A stretch of DNA of 64,000 nt from Shewanella morhuae (GCF_900156405.1 NZ_FTNN01000007.1:62001-126000); one strand, 5' to 3'; shown: positions 18,457 to 28,078, counted from the stretch's first letter. Numbers and translations: made by a program. The notes: a model not told the origin generated them from the letters alone.

Positions 18457-19404
18457 TCAACTTAAATAGCTTTGTCCTGCATATACAATAAAATGTCTTA
18501 AGGCGAGCACGCCCGTTAAGCTAGCACACGCCACCATAATCATTGCCCCCTTAGTGTGACGCGTCGCAGCTGGTAACAGCATAAACAGCAGCGGAATACC
18601 AAAGCCAATTCCAATAACGCCTACCCAGAACACGCTAGCCCATAAACCAGAACTTAACGATGCCAACGCCGCAGCCGCCGCGCCACCTTTAAAGTACAAG
18701 GCGCAAAACAACATGAACAGTAGCAAGATTTCAATCGCCATTACGGGCAACTCTAAACCGTGCATCTTCACTAAGGTTTTATCGTGGCTATCGGTTTTAA
18801 ACATCACTAACGCCAATAACGCATTGGCCGCCGCTCCCGCCGATAAACCCGATACTAAAAATAGCGCCGGTAATACCGCTGTATTGAGCATTGGATAAGC
18901 ATTCATCGCCGATATTAAGAAACCAGTGTAAGCGCCAACGCCAATGGCGAGGACAAACAGCAGCACTTCAATCAGTTTTCTAAATGGCATAAGTAACTTA
19001 GCGACAGGAGTGAGGAAACCCAAACCCCATTTGGGTAAGTCATCCCGCAGCACTAACACCGCATAGGCGAACGCTAAGGGCGAATAAGCCAGTAGCGCGA
19101 GTACACCAATAGCCATCACAGATTGGAAGTTATAGTGAATTAAAATCAGCCAGAAATGGAATGGTTTAGTTAAATCAAACACTAAGCAAGCCAAACCTAA
19201 GCTAATTGCTACTGGTCCAATAATGGCAGCCGCTTTGAGAATACCGCTTTCAGCACCAGTGCTGAGTTCATTATTCGCCCAGCGTAAACTAATGCCAATC
19301 AATAAACTGCCGGCGGATAACCCCGCCATAAATAAGTAGACGGCAATGACCCAGTGCCAAGTGACGGGATCATATTGCGCCATACCGCCCCAAGTATTGT
19401 TCAT
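18457..19404 (-). CDS. psrC: Polysulfide/thiosulfate reductase membrane subunit (NrfD family)
   Basis: A 315-residue integral membrane protein with eight or nine predicted helices, of the NrfD/PsrC family. It starts with WGGMAQYDPVTWHWVIAVYL and contains AGLSAGSLLIG, PFHFWLILIHYNFQSVM and a conserved loop LRDDLPKWGLGFL. In the enzyme complex it oxidises menaquinol and hands electrons to the iron-sulfur subunit. It is the last gene of psrABC; its start overlaps the end of psrB by 4 bases, so translation is coupled. The order catalytic, iron-sulfur, membrane subunit matches known thiosulfate/polysulfide reductase operons. Unlike the PhsC cytochrome b of Salmonella, it has no obvious heme b histidine pattern. 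Confidence 0.92.
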   Translation of the reverse strand: MNNTWGGMAQYDPVTWHWVIAVYLFMAGLSAGSLLIGISLRWANNELSTGAESGILKAAAIIGPVAISLGLACLVFDLTKPFHFWLILIHYNFQSVMAIGVLALLAYSPLAFAYAVLVLRDDLPKWGLGFLTPVAKLLMPFRKLIEVLLFVLAIGVGAYTGFLISAMNAYPMLNTAVLPALFLVSGLSAGAAANALLALVMFKTDSHDKTLVKMHGLELPVMAIEILLLFMLFCALYFKGGAAAAALASLSSGLWASVFWVGVIGIGFGIPLLFMLLPAATRHTKGAMIMVACASLTGVLALRHFIVYAGQSYLS

Positions 19405-19973
19405 AATCCAATCCCCCCTCTTTTGGTAGGAACGCGATATACCCTAGGCTTAGTGCCTAAGTGGGTTTTATCTTGATAGGTTATTTTAGTGTTGAGCATG
19501 ATGGCGACTTCACTGTGTGGATCATTAGCATCGCCAAACACTAAGGCATCGGTTGGACATACCGTTACGCAGGCGGGTTCTTCGCCACGCGCTAAACGGG
19601 TGTCTTTACAGAAGTTGCACTTATCTGCCGCTTTGGTTTCTGGGTTCATAAAGCGTACTTTATAAGGACACGCAGCCACGCAGTACATACAGCCGACACA
19701 CTTATCGGTGTGGATAGAAATAATACCGTCTTCACCCACATAAGCCGCGCCCGTTGGGCACACCTTTACGCAAGGTGCATCTTCACATTGCTGGCAAGAT
19801 ACCCTGTGGTATTTAAAATGCAGATTAGGCATTTCTCCAAACGGCCCTTCAACACGCACCTGTAGACGGGTTACGCCTTCGGGTACACCATTTTCACTGC
19901 GGCACGCCACGTTACAAGCTTGGCAGCCAATGCACTTATTCTCGTCGTGCACCATTACATATCGTTTGTTCAT
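19401..19973 (-). CDS. psrB: Polysulfide/thiosulfate reductase iron-sulfur subunit
   Basis: A 190-residue ferredoxin-like electron-transfer subunit with four Cys clusters for four [4Fe-4S] centres: CIGCQACNVACRSENGVP (near residue 15), CQQCEDAPCVKVCPTGAAYV, CVGCMYCVAACPYKVRFM and CNFCKDTRL with CVTVCPTDAL. This is the DmsB/NrfC/PsrB plan. It passes electrons from the membrane subunit to the molybdenum subunit on the periplasmic side. It has no signal peptide, as usual, because it is exported together with the Tat-targeted catalytic subunit. It starts 12 bases after psrA and overlaps psrC by 4 bases. Confidence 0.95.
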   Translation of the reverse strand: MNKRYVMVHDENKCIGCQACNVACRSENGVPEGVTRLQVRVEGPFGEMPNLHFKYHRVSCQQCEDAPCVKVCPTGAAYVGEDGIISIHTDKCVGCMYCVAACPYKVRFMNPETKAADKCNFCKDTRLARGEEPACVTVCPTDALVFGDANDPHSEVAIMLNTKITYQDKTHLGTKPRVYRVPTKRGGIGL

Positions 19974-19985
19974 TTAAGCCTCCGA

Positions 19986-22268
19986 TTAGCGCTTTGCCAG
20001 CGTGACGCCCGTGGTGTGCACAGTCATACCGCACACGGGAGCTGTAACATGGGGAAGTAAATTACCGCAGTGGATACCTTTGCCTGTCGCTCTAACCAAC
20101 TCTTTGTTTTTAGAACCAAAGCCCATATAAGCAAACACGGTATCTTGGCGAATACCCGGTGTGACTAAGGCATGACCTTCTTCAGTGCCCACACTACTGG
20201 TGAGCTGAATGGGGTCGCCATTGCGGATCCCTAACTTGCCCGCTGTAACAGGGTGAACCCATACGGCATTATCCGACATCAAGCTCGCCAACATAGGCAC
20301 ATTGTGGGTTGCGCCATTGGTATGCACCGCCACTTTGCCTTGGATAAAGTACAACTCATCTGCTTTTTTGAGTGTCACTTCGCGAAACTTAATCACCCCG
20401 CGCCCCGGCGCCATCGCTTCAACCTTGGCAGAACTCAGTTCAATTTTACCGCTGGGCGTTTTAAAGCTGAGTACGCTGGCGTAAGTACCATCATCGTCCA
20501 TCGGCCGTGCGCTTGGATAAGCCTTAGTAAAATCAGCCACCATTTTGGCATCGCGTAGCATTAGCGGTTTACCAAAGCTCACAAAACCTTCGTCTTTAAT
20601 GCGTCGCAGTAGATCTGTATCGCGGTTAACCTGCAGCATTTGCAGTGTCTCCATGTTTTCCCATGGATAAAACTCGCCAAGACCCATCGCCACGCCAATA
20701 TCCTTAAAAATCTGCCAAGATGGCTTAGTGTCACCTAAGGTTTCAACAACCCGTTGACGCACATAATAAGCAGGGTTTTTACCGGATTTATCGGCAATTT
20801 CTTCGTCACGTTCAAGATAGGTCGATTCAGGTAAAATCACGTCGGCATAAGCGGCGGTTTCACTAATATACACATCGCACACCGCCACAAAGTCGAGCTT
20901 TTTCAAGGTTTCAACCACCCGAGCTCTGTCGGTCAGGGTTTGCATTGGGTTAGTGCGTGACATCACCCAGCCGTGTAGTTGATAAGGCACAGCGCTTAAT
21001 GTCGCATCGAGAATGGTTTGATACACGCCGCCTGAGGTCCACATCATGGCGTATTGCTCTTCCACCTGATCGATACGCTTAGCTTGGGGTTTAGGCATAT
21101 CTTTTATGCCGGGTTTACCAAGTACGGGGGCTACATCTTCGCCAGCGAGTTTGTTGTAATCAGCCGGTTTTTGGCCGATATAAATCCCGCCTTTACATTC
21201 AAGATTACCAATCAAGACGTTAGCGGCGTACAAGGCGCGGCGCATCTCAAACTCTTCAGTGGTAAAGGTGGCTCTATGGCCAAAATCCACCACGGCATGG
21301 GGCGCCTTAGCGGCATATTCGTGGGCAATGCGGCGAATATCTTTAGCTGGCACATCAGAAATCGTTTCAGCCCATTCAGGCGTATAGGCTTTAACCTCAG
21401 CGGCAAAGGCTTCAAAGCCTTCAACATAGCGTTCAACAAACGCCTTGTTATAAAGGTTATCTTCAATTAATACATGGCATAACGCCAAGGCAACGGCCAC
21501 ATCAGTACCGGGACGAATGGCGTACCACTCATCAGCCTTATCAGCCACAATTGAGAATCTTGGTTCAAACACCACCAGCTTGGCACCTTTGTCCATTTGC
21601 GCCGCCATCATGCCGCGGGTTTCGGACATATTGATGCCTTCGTACAGGTTATGGCCGAAGTTAATGATGTATTTTGAATTACTTAAATCGCGCTTAACCT
21701 TAGTACCAAAGATGGCCTTAGCGGCAATTTCATAACCACCGGGGCAAGTCGAGGCATGGGTAAAAGTATTGGGGCTACCAAAAGCGGTCGCGAGGTGAAA
21801 CAAATGCTTTTCTTGTGAGCCAGATTTAGACGAGAACGCCACAGCCTCTGGGCCATGTTCTTTTTTGATTTTATTTAAATTATCCGCAATTAAACGGTAG
21901 GCTTCATCCCAACTAATCTCGGCCCATTTACCTTCGCCACGCTCGCCAACCCGTTTTAACGGTTTAACAATACGCTGCGGATCGTACAATAAACTATGGC
22001 CTGCGCCGCCACGGGCACACACTTTACCGCCAAAGGCTTTAGCGGCTTTATTACCACTAATAAAAACATTTTTACCCTCAATCACCCGCGCCGAAATCGG
22101 GCAACGGGTCGAACACATTTCACAGATACTGGTAATATCTTTGCCCATACCCTTTAGCTGCTTATTCTCTAATGCGGCTAAGCTACCGGGCAGCAAACTG
22201 GCTAACGCGCACGTTGCACCGCTTGCCCCCACTCCCTTTAAAAAGGTTCGCCTATTAAGTCCAATCAT
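19986..22268 (-). CDS. psrA: Polysulfide/thiosulfate reductase molybdopterin catalytic subunit
   Basis: The start is set at the ATG at 22268 because GGAGG lies just upstream; a longer frame from 22289 lacks one. The 760-residue protein has a Tat signal (NRRTFLKG, residues 5-12), a [4Fe-4S] motif with Cys49, Cys52, Cys56 and Cys84, and then the molybdopterin bis-MGD domains. Cys175 in HASTCPGGYE is the probable molybdenum ligand. The family reduces polysulfide or thiosulfate to sulfide in the periplasm; in Shewanella oneidensis the homologous PsrA is known to serve both substrates. First gene of psrABC. A long AT-rich upstream region (22269-22740) probably carries an anaerobic promoter. Confidence 0.94.
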   Translation of the reverse strand: MIGLNRRTFLKGVGASGATCALASLLPGSLAALENKQLKGMGKDITSICEMCSTRCPISARVIEGKNVFISGNKAAKAFGGKVCARGGAGHSLLYDPQRIVKPLKRVGERGEGKWAEISWDEAYRLIADNLNKIKKEHGPEAVAFSSKSGSQEKHLFHLATAFGSPNTFTHASTCPGGYEIAAKAIFGTKVKRDLSNSKYIINFGHNLYEGINMSETRGMMAAQMDKGAKLVVFEPRFSIVADKADEWYAIRPGTDVAVALALCHVLIEDNLYNKAFVERYVEGFEAFAAEVKAYTPEWAETISDVPAKDIRRIAHEYAAKAPHAVVDFGHRATFTTEEFEMRRALYAANVLIGNLECKGGIYIGQKPADYNKLAGEDVAPVLGKPGIKDMPKPQAKRIDQVEEQYAMMWTSGGVYQTILDATLSAVPYQLHGWVMSRTNPMQTLTDRARVVETLKKLDFVAVCDVYISETAAYADVILPESTYLERDEEIADKSGKNPAYYVRQRVVETLGDTKPSWQIFKDIGVAMGLGEFYPWENMETLQMLQVNRDTDLLRRIKDEGFVSFGKPLMLRDAKMVADFTKAYPSARPMDDDGTYASVLSFKTPSGKIELSSAKVEAMAPGRGVIKFREVTLKKADELYFIQGKVAVHTNGATHNVPMLASLMSDNAVWVHPVTAGKLGIRNGDPIQLTSSVGTEEGHALVTPGIRQDTVFAYMGFGSKNKELVRATGKGIHCGNLLPHVTAPVCGMTVHTTGVTLAKR

Positions 22269-22744
22269 AGTTACCTCCATCACACTCATTCCACTCGTAT
22301 CGCAGATTAGCGATAACGCAATACGCTTCGCTGGCTGATTTTTTACTTTTTATTTCAATATTTTTATATCTTTGATATTACAAATTTAATCCACTGCGGA
22401 TTTTCACAGTTATTGTTATTCCAAAAGAGGTAGGCGGATATTGTGGTAAACCACATCAACAAGTTGACTGTGATCTGTCGCAACTAAAATTAAAAAAAAG
22501 GCTAAAAATACGTGAATAGGATCAACGGCAGGAAACACAGACTTTCGGGTGATGACAGAGAAATATTATTAATATCAATAAATTGCTTTATTTTAGATAT
22601 ATTTGAATAAGTAAAACATATTAAAATACATCAAAAAACAACTTAAAAGAGTACAGCTAAGTCGTTAATCGCCTATAGCGCTTTAAGCCAGCACTAGCCA
22701 AAAAAAAATAAAGCAACAACGACTCAGATAAGGAAAAAACAAGC
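22269..22744. other. psrA upstream region, probable anaerobic promoter
   Basis: About 480 AT-rich bases without a gene. A perfect palindrome TGTGGT-AA-ACCACA lies at 22442-22455, and just beyond it TGTGATCT (22469-22476), which matches a left half of a CRP site but lacks a good right half. Both are about 175-210 bases upstream of psrA. CRP-type control of anaerobic respiration is known in Shewanella, but these sites alone do not prove it. Confidence 0.45.
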
Positions 22745-22779
22745 AAAAAAATACCACCCAGTAAAACTAGGCGGTATTA
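22745..22779 (-). terminator. Terminator of the pentapeptide-repeat gene
   Basis: On the minus strand AATACCGCC and GGTGGTATT pair (one mismatch restored by G-T pairing) and are followed by seven T in total. It lies about 55 bases after the stop at 22832. Confidence 0.75.
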
Positions 22780-22831
22780 CAAAATCAAACGGCCATTGAA
22801 ATACATTAACAATACAACGACGAACAATAGA

Positions 22832-23449
22832 TTAATCCATTAGCTCGATATCGAGGCAATTAAGTAGGCGAATCGCTTCGTCGCGGCTAAATTTCGCGCC
22901 CTTAATTTTATTGTTAAAAATATCGATATCGTAATGGGAAGCCTCACTAAAATCGGCTTCAAGTAATTGGCTACGACCGAACAGACTATGACTAAAATCC
23001 GTGTAGGTGAAATTAGCTTGGTTGAAACTGCCCTCGCGAAAATCCACATCGTGGGCCTTGCATTCTTCAATGATGATTTCATCTAATGACAAACCTAAAA
23101 AGGAGCAGTCATTCAAGATGCATTGTTTAAAAGAAAATGGCGCAGCAAAGGCTAAACGCGACCATGCGGCGCGGGTCCAATCTATGCCAACTAATTTACA
23201 CTCTTCAAACTCTACCCCACTAAACTGACACTGAGGTACTTTAACTAAACTCAAGTTACAGCGCACAAAGCGGCAATCGATAAACTTACACTTACGAAAA
23301 ATACTCTCGCTAAAATGACAATCTTGAAAGCAGCAATCTTCAAACTCTATTCCTTGCCACTCCTGTGCTATTTCGGACAAACCATTAAAGTGTTTTGATA
23401 AAAAATCATTTCCCTTAAAAGCCGTATTGGGCTCTACAACTGGCGCCAT
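22832..23449 (-). CDS. Pentapeptide-repeat protein
   Basis: A 205-residue protein built almost wholly of pentapeptide repeats of the form A/C-[D/N/S]-[L/F]-X-X. The run of FEDCCFQDCHFSESIFRKC at about 36-54 is a clear example, followed by CRFVRCNLSLVKV, a short break at IDWTRAAWSRLAFAAPFSF, and a second run through FREGSFNQANFTYTDFSHSL. Such proteins fold as a right-handed beta helix; two runs split by a break resemble the layout of Qnr proteins that shield DNA gyrase from quinolones, and of their chromosomal relatives. The sequence is rich in Cys at the turn positions. Stand-alone gene with its own terminator; the native role is not known. Start supported by AGG about 10 bases upstream. Confidence 0.8.
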   Translation of the reverse strand: MAPVVEPNTAFKGNDFLSKHFNGLSEIAQEWQGIEFEDCCFQDCHFSESIFRKCKFIDCRFVRCNLSLVKVPQCQFSGVEFEECKLVGIDWTRAAWSRLAFAAPFSFKQCILNDCSFLGLSLDEIIIEECKAHDVDFREGSFNQANFTYTDFSHSLFGRSQLLEADFSEASHYDIDIFNNKIKGAKFSRDEAIRLLNCLDIELMD

Positions 23450-23626
23450 ACCAACCTATCCTATTGATATTATTTATTTTAGAGATTAAACCTACAATGG
23501 CTTTAAGTGTGACTATCTGCGCGCCAACATACAACCGCTTTATGCTATTAAGTCACTTTACCCGATGAAATGTTTAACGATATAGCCTAATTATCTTGTA
23601 AAACGCACACATCCACATAAATAGCC

Positions 23627-24040
23627 GTGGCAAATTTGGTCAAAAAAGGTAAAATGCTGCCACTTTTTAGCGGCAGTCTAAAACAAGGTTATCTCGGATT
23701 AATGGTGAGCATTTTCGAGCAAAATACTACGGCAATCGCCCCCTGCGAACCACGCTCAATGTGGTGCCAACCTTGCTTTGCGTTTGTTCTTCCTCAAGCA
23801 TTATCTCCTGCAGATACCATTCAAATGCCGCTCACTAATAAGATTATTACTGCTGAAAATTTAACATCAAATCCCGCAAACTGGCTGAACGCTTTACGCC
23901 CTAAGCCAAGCGCGAATAATAAAGCGGTTGCAATGAATCTGGCTGTTTCTAACGCCACTGCCCGTCTGCAAACCGATACTTATAAAAACCTAATCCCTAC
24001 ACTCTCTACCCTAAGGAATACTCGTCATGAGTCTTGCTGA
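23627..24040 (+). CDS. Doubtful 137-codon frame overlapping purC
   Basis: A GTG-started frame fills the gap before purC and overlaps its start by 14 bases. I recognise no family: there is no signal peptide, no repeated motif and no strong ribosome binding site. The composition is ordinary for the region. It may be a chance frame in the purC leader, which would then carry the purC promoter and any purine control site. It is recorded because nothing else explains these 400 bases. Confidence 0.22.
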   Translation: MANLVKKGKMLPLFSGSLKQGYLGLMVSIFEQNTTAIAPCEPRSMWCQPCFAFVLPQALSPADTIQMPLTNKIITAENLTSNPANWLNALRPKPSANNKAVAMNLAVSNATARLQTDTYKNLIPTLSTLRNTRHESC

Positions 24041-25130
24041 TTCCGTATTAGCTATCAATAACGATTTGCCTATCCGCACCGACAGCCCAGTCCACAGCGG
24101 CAAGGTTCGCAGCGTTTACTGGCTCACCGATGCTGACAGTCGCCGCTTAATTACTACTAAGGGTTACAACGTCCCTGAAGATACTCCGCTCGCCATCATG
24201 GTGATCAGCGACCGTATCTCGGCCTTCGACTGTATCTTCCACGGTGAAGGCGGCCTCAAAGGTATTCCCGGTAAAGGCGCGGCATTAAACGCGATTTCTA
24301 ATCATTGGTTTAAACTGTTCGCCGAAAATGGCCTAGCCGACAGCCATATTTTGGATATCCCACACCCGTTCGTATGGATAGTACAAAAAGCCCGCCCAAT
24401 TAAAGTTGAAGCCATTTGTCGCCAGTACATCACCGGCTCAATGTGGCGCGCTTATTCAAAAGGTGAGCGAGTATTCTGTGGCATTACACTGCCAGAAGGC
24501 TTAGAAAAAGATCAAAAGCTACCAGAGCTGTTAATCACCCCATCGACTAAGGGCATTTTAACCGGCATCCCAGGCGTGCCCGCCCAAGATGATGTAAACA
24601 TCAGCCGAGCCGACATCGAAGCCAATTACCAAGCCTTTGGCTTTGAAAAGCTTGCTGATATTGATCTGTACGAGAAGCTGTTAAAAGACGGCTTTAAGGT
24701 AATATCTAAAGCGCTGGCCGACATTGATCAAGTGTTTGTCGACACTAAATTTGAGTTCGGCTATGTCACCGACAAAGACGGTAATTCAAAGCTTATCTAT
24801 ATGGATGAAGTCGGTACTCCAGACTCATCACGCATTTGGGACGGCGCCGCCTACCGCGATGGCAAGATTTTAGAAAACTCTAAAGAGGGGTTCCGCCAGT
24901 TCCTGCTGAATCATTTTCCCGATCCTGATGTATTGCTAAATAAAGACAGAATGCCAGAGCGTGAAGCCCTCGCCCGTGATAATGACCTGCCACTTGAGGC
25001 CATGATGCAAGTGTCACGCACTTATACCGGCGTTGCTGAGAAAGTGACTGGCGCCCCAATCCCACTGCCAGCGAATCCAAAGGCAGATATCATTAAGATA
25101 CTCAAAGATGAGTATGATCTGATTGTGTAG
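24027..25130 (+). CDS. purC: Phosphoribosylaminoimidazole-succinocarboxamide synthase (long type)
   Basis: A 367-residue enzyme of purine synthesis that joins CAIR and aspartate with ATP use to form SAICAR. Landmarks: [11 protein letters not shown] (ATP-binding, about residues 23-33), [38 protein letters not shown] and [12 protein letters not shown] with the metal-binding Asp. This is the longer form found in many gammaproteobacteria, rather than the 237-residue E. coli type. AAGGAAT precedes the ATG. A terminator follows at 25189. Stand-alone, highly conserved, no damage seen. Confidence 0.95.
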   Translation: MSLADSVLAINNDLPIRTDSPVHSGKVRSVYWLTDADSRRLITTKGYNVPEDTPLAIMVISDRISAFDCIFHGEGGLKGIPGKGAALNAISNHWFKLFAENGLADSHILDIPHPFVWIVQKARPIKVEAICRQYITGSMWRAYSKGERVFCGITLPEGLEKDQKLPELLITPSTKGILTGIPGVPAQDDVNISRADIEANYQAFGFEKLADIDLYEKLLKDGFKVISKALADIDQVFVDTKFEFGYVTDKDGNSKLIYMDEVGTPDSSRIWDGAAYRDGKILENSKEGFRQFLLNHFPDPDVLLNKDRMPEREALARDNDLPLEAMMQVSRTYTGVAEKVTGAPIPLPANPKADIIKILKDEYDLIV

Positions 25131-25188
25131 TAGAGAGTTGTGATCAAATCTGAGGTTTTGGGTGATTTGCCCATAACTGAATAGTAGG

Positions 25189-25210
25189 AAAGGCGCTTAG
25201 GCGCCTTTTT
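25189..25210 (+). terminator. Terminator of purC
   Basis: AAGGCGC-TTAG-GCGCCTT followed by a T run, about 60 bases after the purC stop codon. Confidence 0.9.
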
Positions 25211-25653
25211 ATTTGATTTATTCATGAGCTTAACCAATACATCGCTGATAATTAAGCACTGTCATTCCAGTGACACGCCATAAACTCATCCATGAGGGCT
25301 CGACGACGGCATCCATGCCGTCAACGGTCACTTCCATGCCAATGCTTAATCCCGCCAACCCATCTAGCAATCTGTATGCCTTTTTACAAGCATACACTTT
25401 GCAAATTTAACAATGGGTGGCTCGTTAAATTTTTGCCGTAAACAGTGTTGGTATTATGGTCAAACTTCCAAGCTCAATGCCTACTAGAAACCAATTAAAT
25501 GGTAGTACAGTTAATTGTATTTTTTTGCTTTTTTGTAGTAATATCAATCGCAACTGGTTATTAAATCACACACGATAATCGTATAATAATTTCCAGCTTG
25601 ATATATTAACTTTTATTATCTCGAAGTCTCAATTGGATGTGAAATAGAATTGT
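25211..25653. other. Left flank of accessory cassette 2
   Basis: No gene is seen in 440 bases. The first part holds copy 2 of repeat family A (25264-25353). After about 25390 base composition drops to AT-rich, and this marks the probable left edge of the cassette. The last 150 bases must contain the promoter of the SIR2-like gene; no strong ribosome binding site precedes its ATG. Confidence 0.55.
25264..25353. repeat. Dispersed repeat family A, copy 2
   Basis: Begins ATTCCAGTGACACGCC and continues CTCATCCATGAGGGCTCGAC, a hairpin GACGGCA-TCCA-TGCCGTC (25305-25322), then AACGGTCACTTCCATGCC and a GCTTAAT ending. Block order and spacing match the copy at 3376-3480, with paired changes in the hairpin stem. 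Confidence 0.7.
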
Positions 25654-26694
25654 ATGTCTAAAAATAAGAAAGTTTGCGTGGTTTTAGGTAATGGATTTAC
25701 AATTGACTTTATAAACTTTGTCTCTAAATCATCATTAAGCATATGGAACAACATTGATGTCAGCAATCTTTTTTCACATGGAGGTTATTTAAAATGGCCA
25801 TCTAATAAAAACCCAGGGTTCCTATCAAAAAAGTATACCCCTCACTTATGGGAATTAGGTGCACGCCCTTATCTAAGTAAGGATGAAACCATTCAGTTAA
25901 TAGAGAAAATTGTTACAAGCGTTAATGTTTATGCGTTGAAAGGTGAAAATGGCATAAATAAAAGCCAAAAATATTTACTAGCATATAAGGAACTGACGTC
26001 ATACCTAAAATATTTATTCATTCATTTCAATGAAAAAATTGATTCAATGCCTGAGGATATAAATAGTTGGGCATGGGCTTCATTTTTCTCCGCTCTCGAT
26101 AATTCAGAGGATGTAGATGAAGTTACTATTATCACCTATAACTATGATATATGGCTAGAAAGAGTGCTACAGAGTATTAATATTGAGTTCGAATTACCTC
26201 CAATGACAAAGAAAGGAGATAAGTGCAAATTCAAATTATTCAAGCCACATGGATCAATTAGCTTTAAATATAAAGAAGACTTACCACTCTCTAGCTTCAA
26301 TATTAATTACCAAGATCTTAAAGCGGATTGTTCCTCTATAGATATAAAAATTAAATATGATGATCTATGCACTAACAATCCTATTATTTTTTTGATCCCA
26401 CCGGCAGGCGATGTCAATCGAACTAAAAATGGTTGGAATACTAGTTTGCGGCAAATATACGAACCTAAAATCAAAGAGATGAACAAAAATGATTTAATGA
26501 TCATTTCTGGAATTTCATATTGGCATGTAGATCGCGCTGAAATTGACAGCATTTTAATTGCACCGTCAAATGAAATTGACTTAATAAATATCAATCCAGC
26601 AATGGATAAATATTTTGAATCCGTGATAAATAGTTTGTTCAATAATTACATTCATTTTGATAGCAGTGAAATTTTAAAGGAGCTAGTGTTATGA
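25654..26694 (+). CDS. SIR2-like protein, candidate defence NADase
   Basis: A 346-residue protein with the hallmarks of SIR2-like domains: a nucleotide-binding start VVLGNGFTIDF (GNG at residues 12-14), TYNYD at 161-165 whose Asn163 is in the position of the catalytic Asn, and KPHGSISF whose His199 matches the catalytic His. GISYWHVDRAEID (286-298) and LININPAM (310-317) fit the last strands of the Rossmann fold. Such domains destroy NAD+ in several anti-phage systems. No second domain is evident. The stop overlaps the start of the DUF262 gene as ATGA, so the pair is translationally coupled. The gene is much more AT-rich than the core genes and probably acquired. The known SIR2 systems (Thoeris, DSR, SIR2-HerA, SIR2-pAgo) have different partners. 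Confidence 0.75.
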   Translation: MSKNKKVCVVLGNGFTIDFINFVSKSSLSIWNNIDVSNLFSHGGYLKWPSNKNPGFLSKKYTPHLWELGARPYLSKDETIQLIEKIVTSVNVYALKGENGINKSQKYLLAYKELTSYLKYLFIHFNEKIDSMPEDINSWAWASFFSALDNSEDVDEVTIITYNYDIWLERVLQSINIEFELPPMTKKGDKCKFKLFKPHGSISFKYKEDLPLSSFNINYQDLKADCSSIDIKIKYDDLCTNNPIIFLIPPAGDVNRTKNGWNTSLRQIYEPKIKEMNKNDLMIISGISYWHVDRAEIDSILIAPSNEIDLININPAMDKYFESVINSLFNNYIHFDSSEILKELVL

Positions 26695-27728
26695 GTATTC
26701 GTTTAAAAAGAAAGTCAAATACAATGACAATTTCCTCGCTAAATGAATGGCGAACATTAAAAAAATTTAACATGACACCTAGTTATCAAAGGCATAGCGT
26801 TTGGAGTAGTGAACAACAGTCTTTATTAGTTGATAGTATTTTAAAAAACATACCTATACCTCCAATCTTTCTTCGTGAGCATATTGATAAGCAGGGTAAA
26901 ACGACTTTTGAAGTTATTGATGGAAAGCAGAGGCTAACTTCTATCTTTAAGTTTATAGATAATGAAATTGCAACTGCAGATGATGATAATGATGCTCTTC
27001 ATGTTGAGGCATTAGCTGGGCTTTACCTTTCAGATTTAGAAGAAAATGATGATTTTGAAGATGCGCTCAGCGAGTTCTGGGCTTACCCATTACCGATTGA
27101 GTATGTTTACACTAAAGATGATAAAACAGTTGAAAAAATATTTGATCGTTTAAATCGAAGCGGTGAAAAATTAACAGGGCAAGAACTAAGAAATGCTAAC
27201 TATTATGATTCCATGCTGATAAAGTTAGCCTATAAATTTGCTAAATCAACATATTGGGATAAACAACTTGATATAACAAACAAAACTCGAATGGAGGATA
27301 TTGAACTTGTATCTGAATTTATATTTCTTCTTATCGAGAAACAAGAATTATCAGCATCACCAAAAGAAATTGATGCATTGTATAATAAATATGCAAATAG
27401 CAAGACGGTTAATTGGGTCGAATTGGAAATTGAATTATTTAATATATCTTCATTTTTCGAAAAACTAGACATTGACTTTACTGAGTATAATGTGTCTGGT
27501 GTTAGTCACTTATACGGTGTCTGGGCATTCTCATATTACTGTGTGACGAATGGTATTGATGCTAACATTAAAAATAAAGTTCATGAATTTTATCAAAACT
27601 ATAAAAACTCTAACTTTAATAAAATCGGTGCATTGGCTATGTATAAATCAAGTATGATGAATGCAACCAAAGGAAAAGGACAACGGAAAAAACGTCGTAC
27701 TGCATTGGTTGAATACTGTATAAAGTAG
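26691..27728 (+). CDS. DUF262 (ParB/GmrS-like) protein coupled to the SIR2-like gene
   Basis: A 345-residue protein with a clear DUF262 domain in its N-terminal half: TPSYQRHSVW (29-38), FEVIDGKQRLTSI (73-85, the DGQQR-type ParB-fold motif) and FDRLNRSGEKLTGQELRNA (151-169). DUF262 is the nucleotide-hydrolysing/sensing half of GmrSD-type restriction enzymes and of SspE. The DUF1524 HNH nuclease half is absent; instead the C-terminal 170 residues are helical and end in a Lys/Arg patch (GKGQRKKRRT) that could bind nucleic acid. Start and stop codons overlap (ATGA) with the SIR2-like gene. I infer that DUF262 senses or regulates and SIR2 is the toxic effector; this division of labour is not shown by sequence. 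Confidence 0.78.
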   Translation: MSIRLKRKSNTMTISSLNEWRTLKKFNMTPSYQRHSVWSSEQQSLLVDSILKNIPIPPIFLREHIDKQGKTTFEVIDGKQRLTSIFKFIDNEIATADDDNDALHVEALAGLYLSDLEENDDFEDALSEFWAYPLPIEYVYTKDDKTVEKIFDRLNRSGEKLTGQELRNANYYDSMLIKLAYKFAKSTYWDKQLDITNKTRMEDIELVSEFIFLLIEKQELSASPKEIDALYNKYANSKTVNWVELEIELFNISSFFEKLDIDFTEYNVSGVSHLYGVWAFSYYCVTNGIDANIKNKVHEFYQNYKNSNFNKIGALAMYKSSMMNATKGKGQRKKRRTALVEYCIK

Positions 27729-28078
27729 CGTGCAGCTTACTTTGACCCCAATCAGTTAATAGACATACAAAATATAGGACATGAATTACTCTTTTCAAGA
27801 AAGATAGGGCAGGCATAACTCTTTTAGATTTAACAGCAAACACTATGGCCACAGAAGTTCACCCTCCCCTCGGAGTTGCCGCAGGGTGTAATGGTCTAAT
27901 TGTAGTGGTCAACACCGCGGCGTCAGAAGTTCACCTCCCTCGGAGCTGCCGCTAGGGGCTGATATTTAGGAAGCGAACCTTCTGAAGAAGAAACATGGTG
28001 TTTCGTGCAAAATGGTACAGTGAGATTTTGTTGGTATTTTGCAACTAAGAGACATTAACTGAATTTAGAGGTATTTTT
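27729..28078. other. Repeat-bearing gap between the defence pair and the lipoprotein gene
   Basis: No gene is seen. It holds repeat family B: one long copy (27800-27881) and a second, shortened copy (27909-27951) next to it. The last part (27990-28078) is AT-rich and ends with AGAGG before the lipoprotein gene. Confidence 0.6.
27800..27951. repeat. Dispersed repeat family B, copy 2 (tandem, second unit partial)
   Basis: GAAAGATAGGGCAGGCATAA, TTTAACAGCAAACAC and CAGAAGTTCACCCTCCCCTC-GGAGTTGCCG (27852-27881) parallel the copy at 5009-5091 block by block. A second unit, from CAACACCGCGG to CGGAGCTGCCG (27909-27951), repeats the right-hand part with small changes. Confidence 0.7.

Noticed and set aside
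21054..21470. 138-codon plus-strand frame inside psrA
   Set aside because: Antisense shadow of the molybdoenzyme gene.
22442..22490. Possible CRP/FNR site upstream of psrA
   Set aside because: Only one good half site (TGTGATCT) and a separate palindrome not matching FNR; kept only as a note in the region entry.
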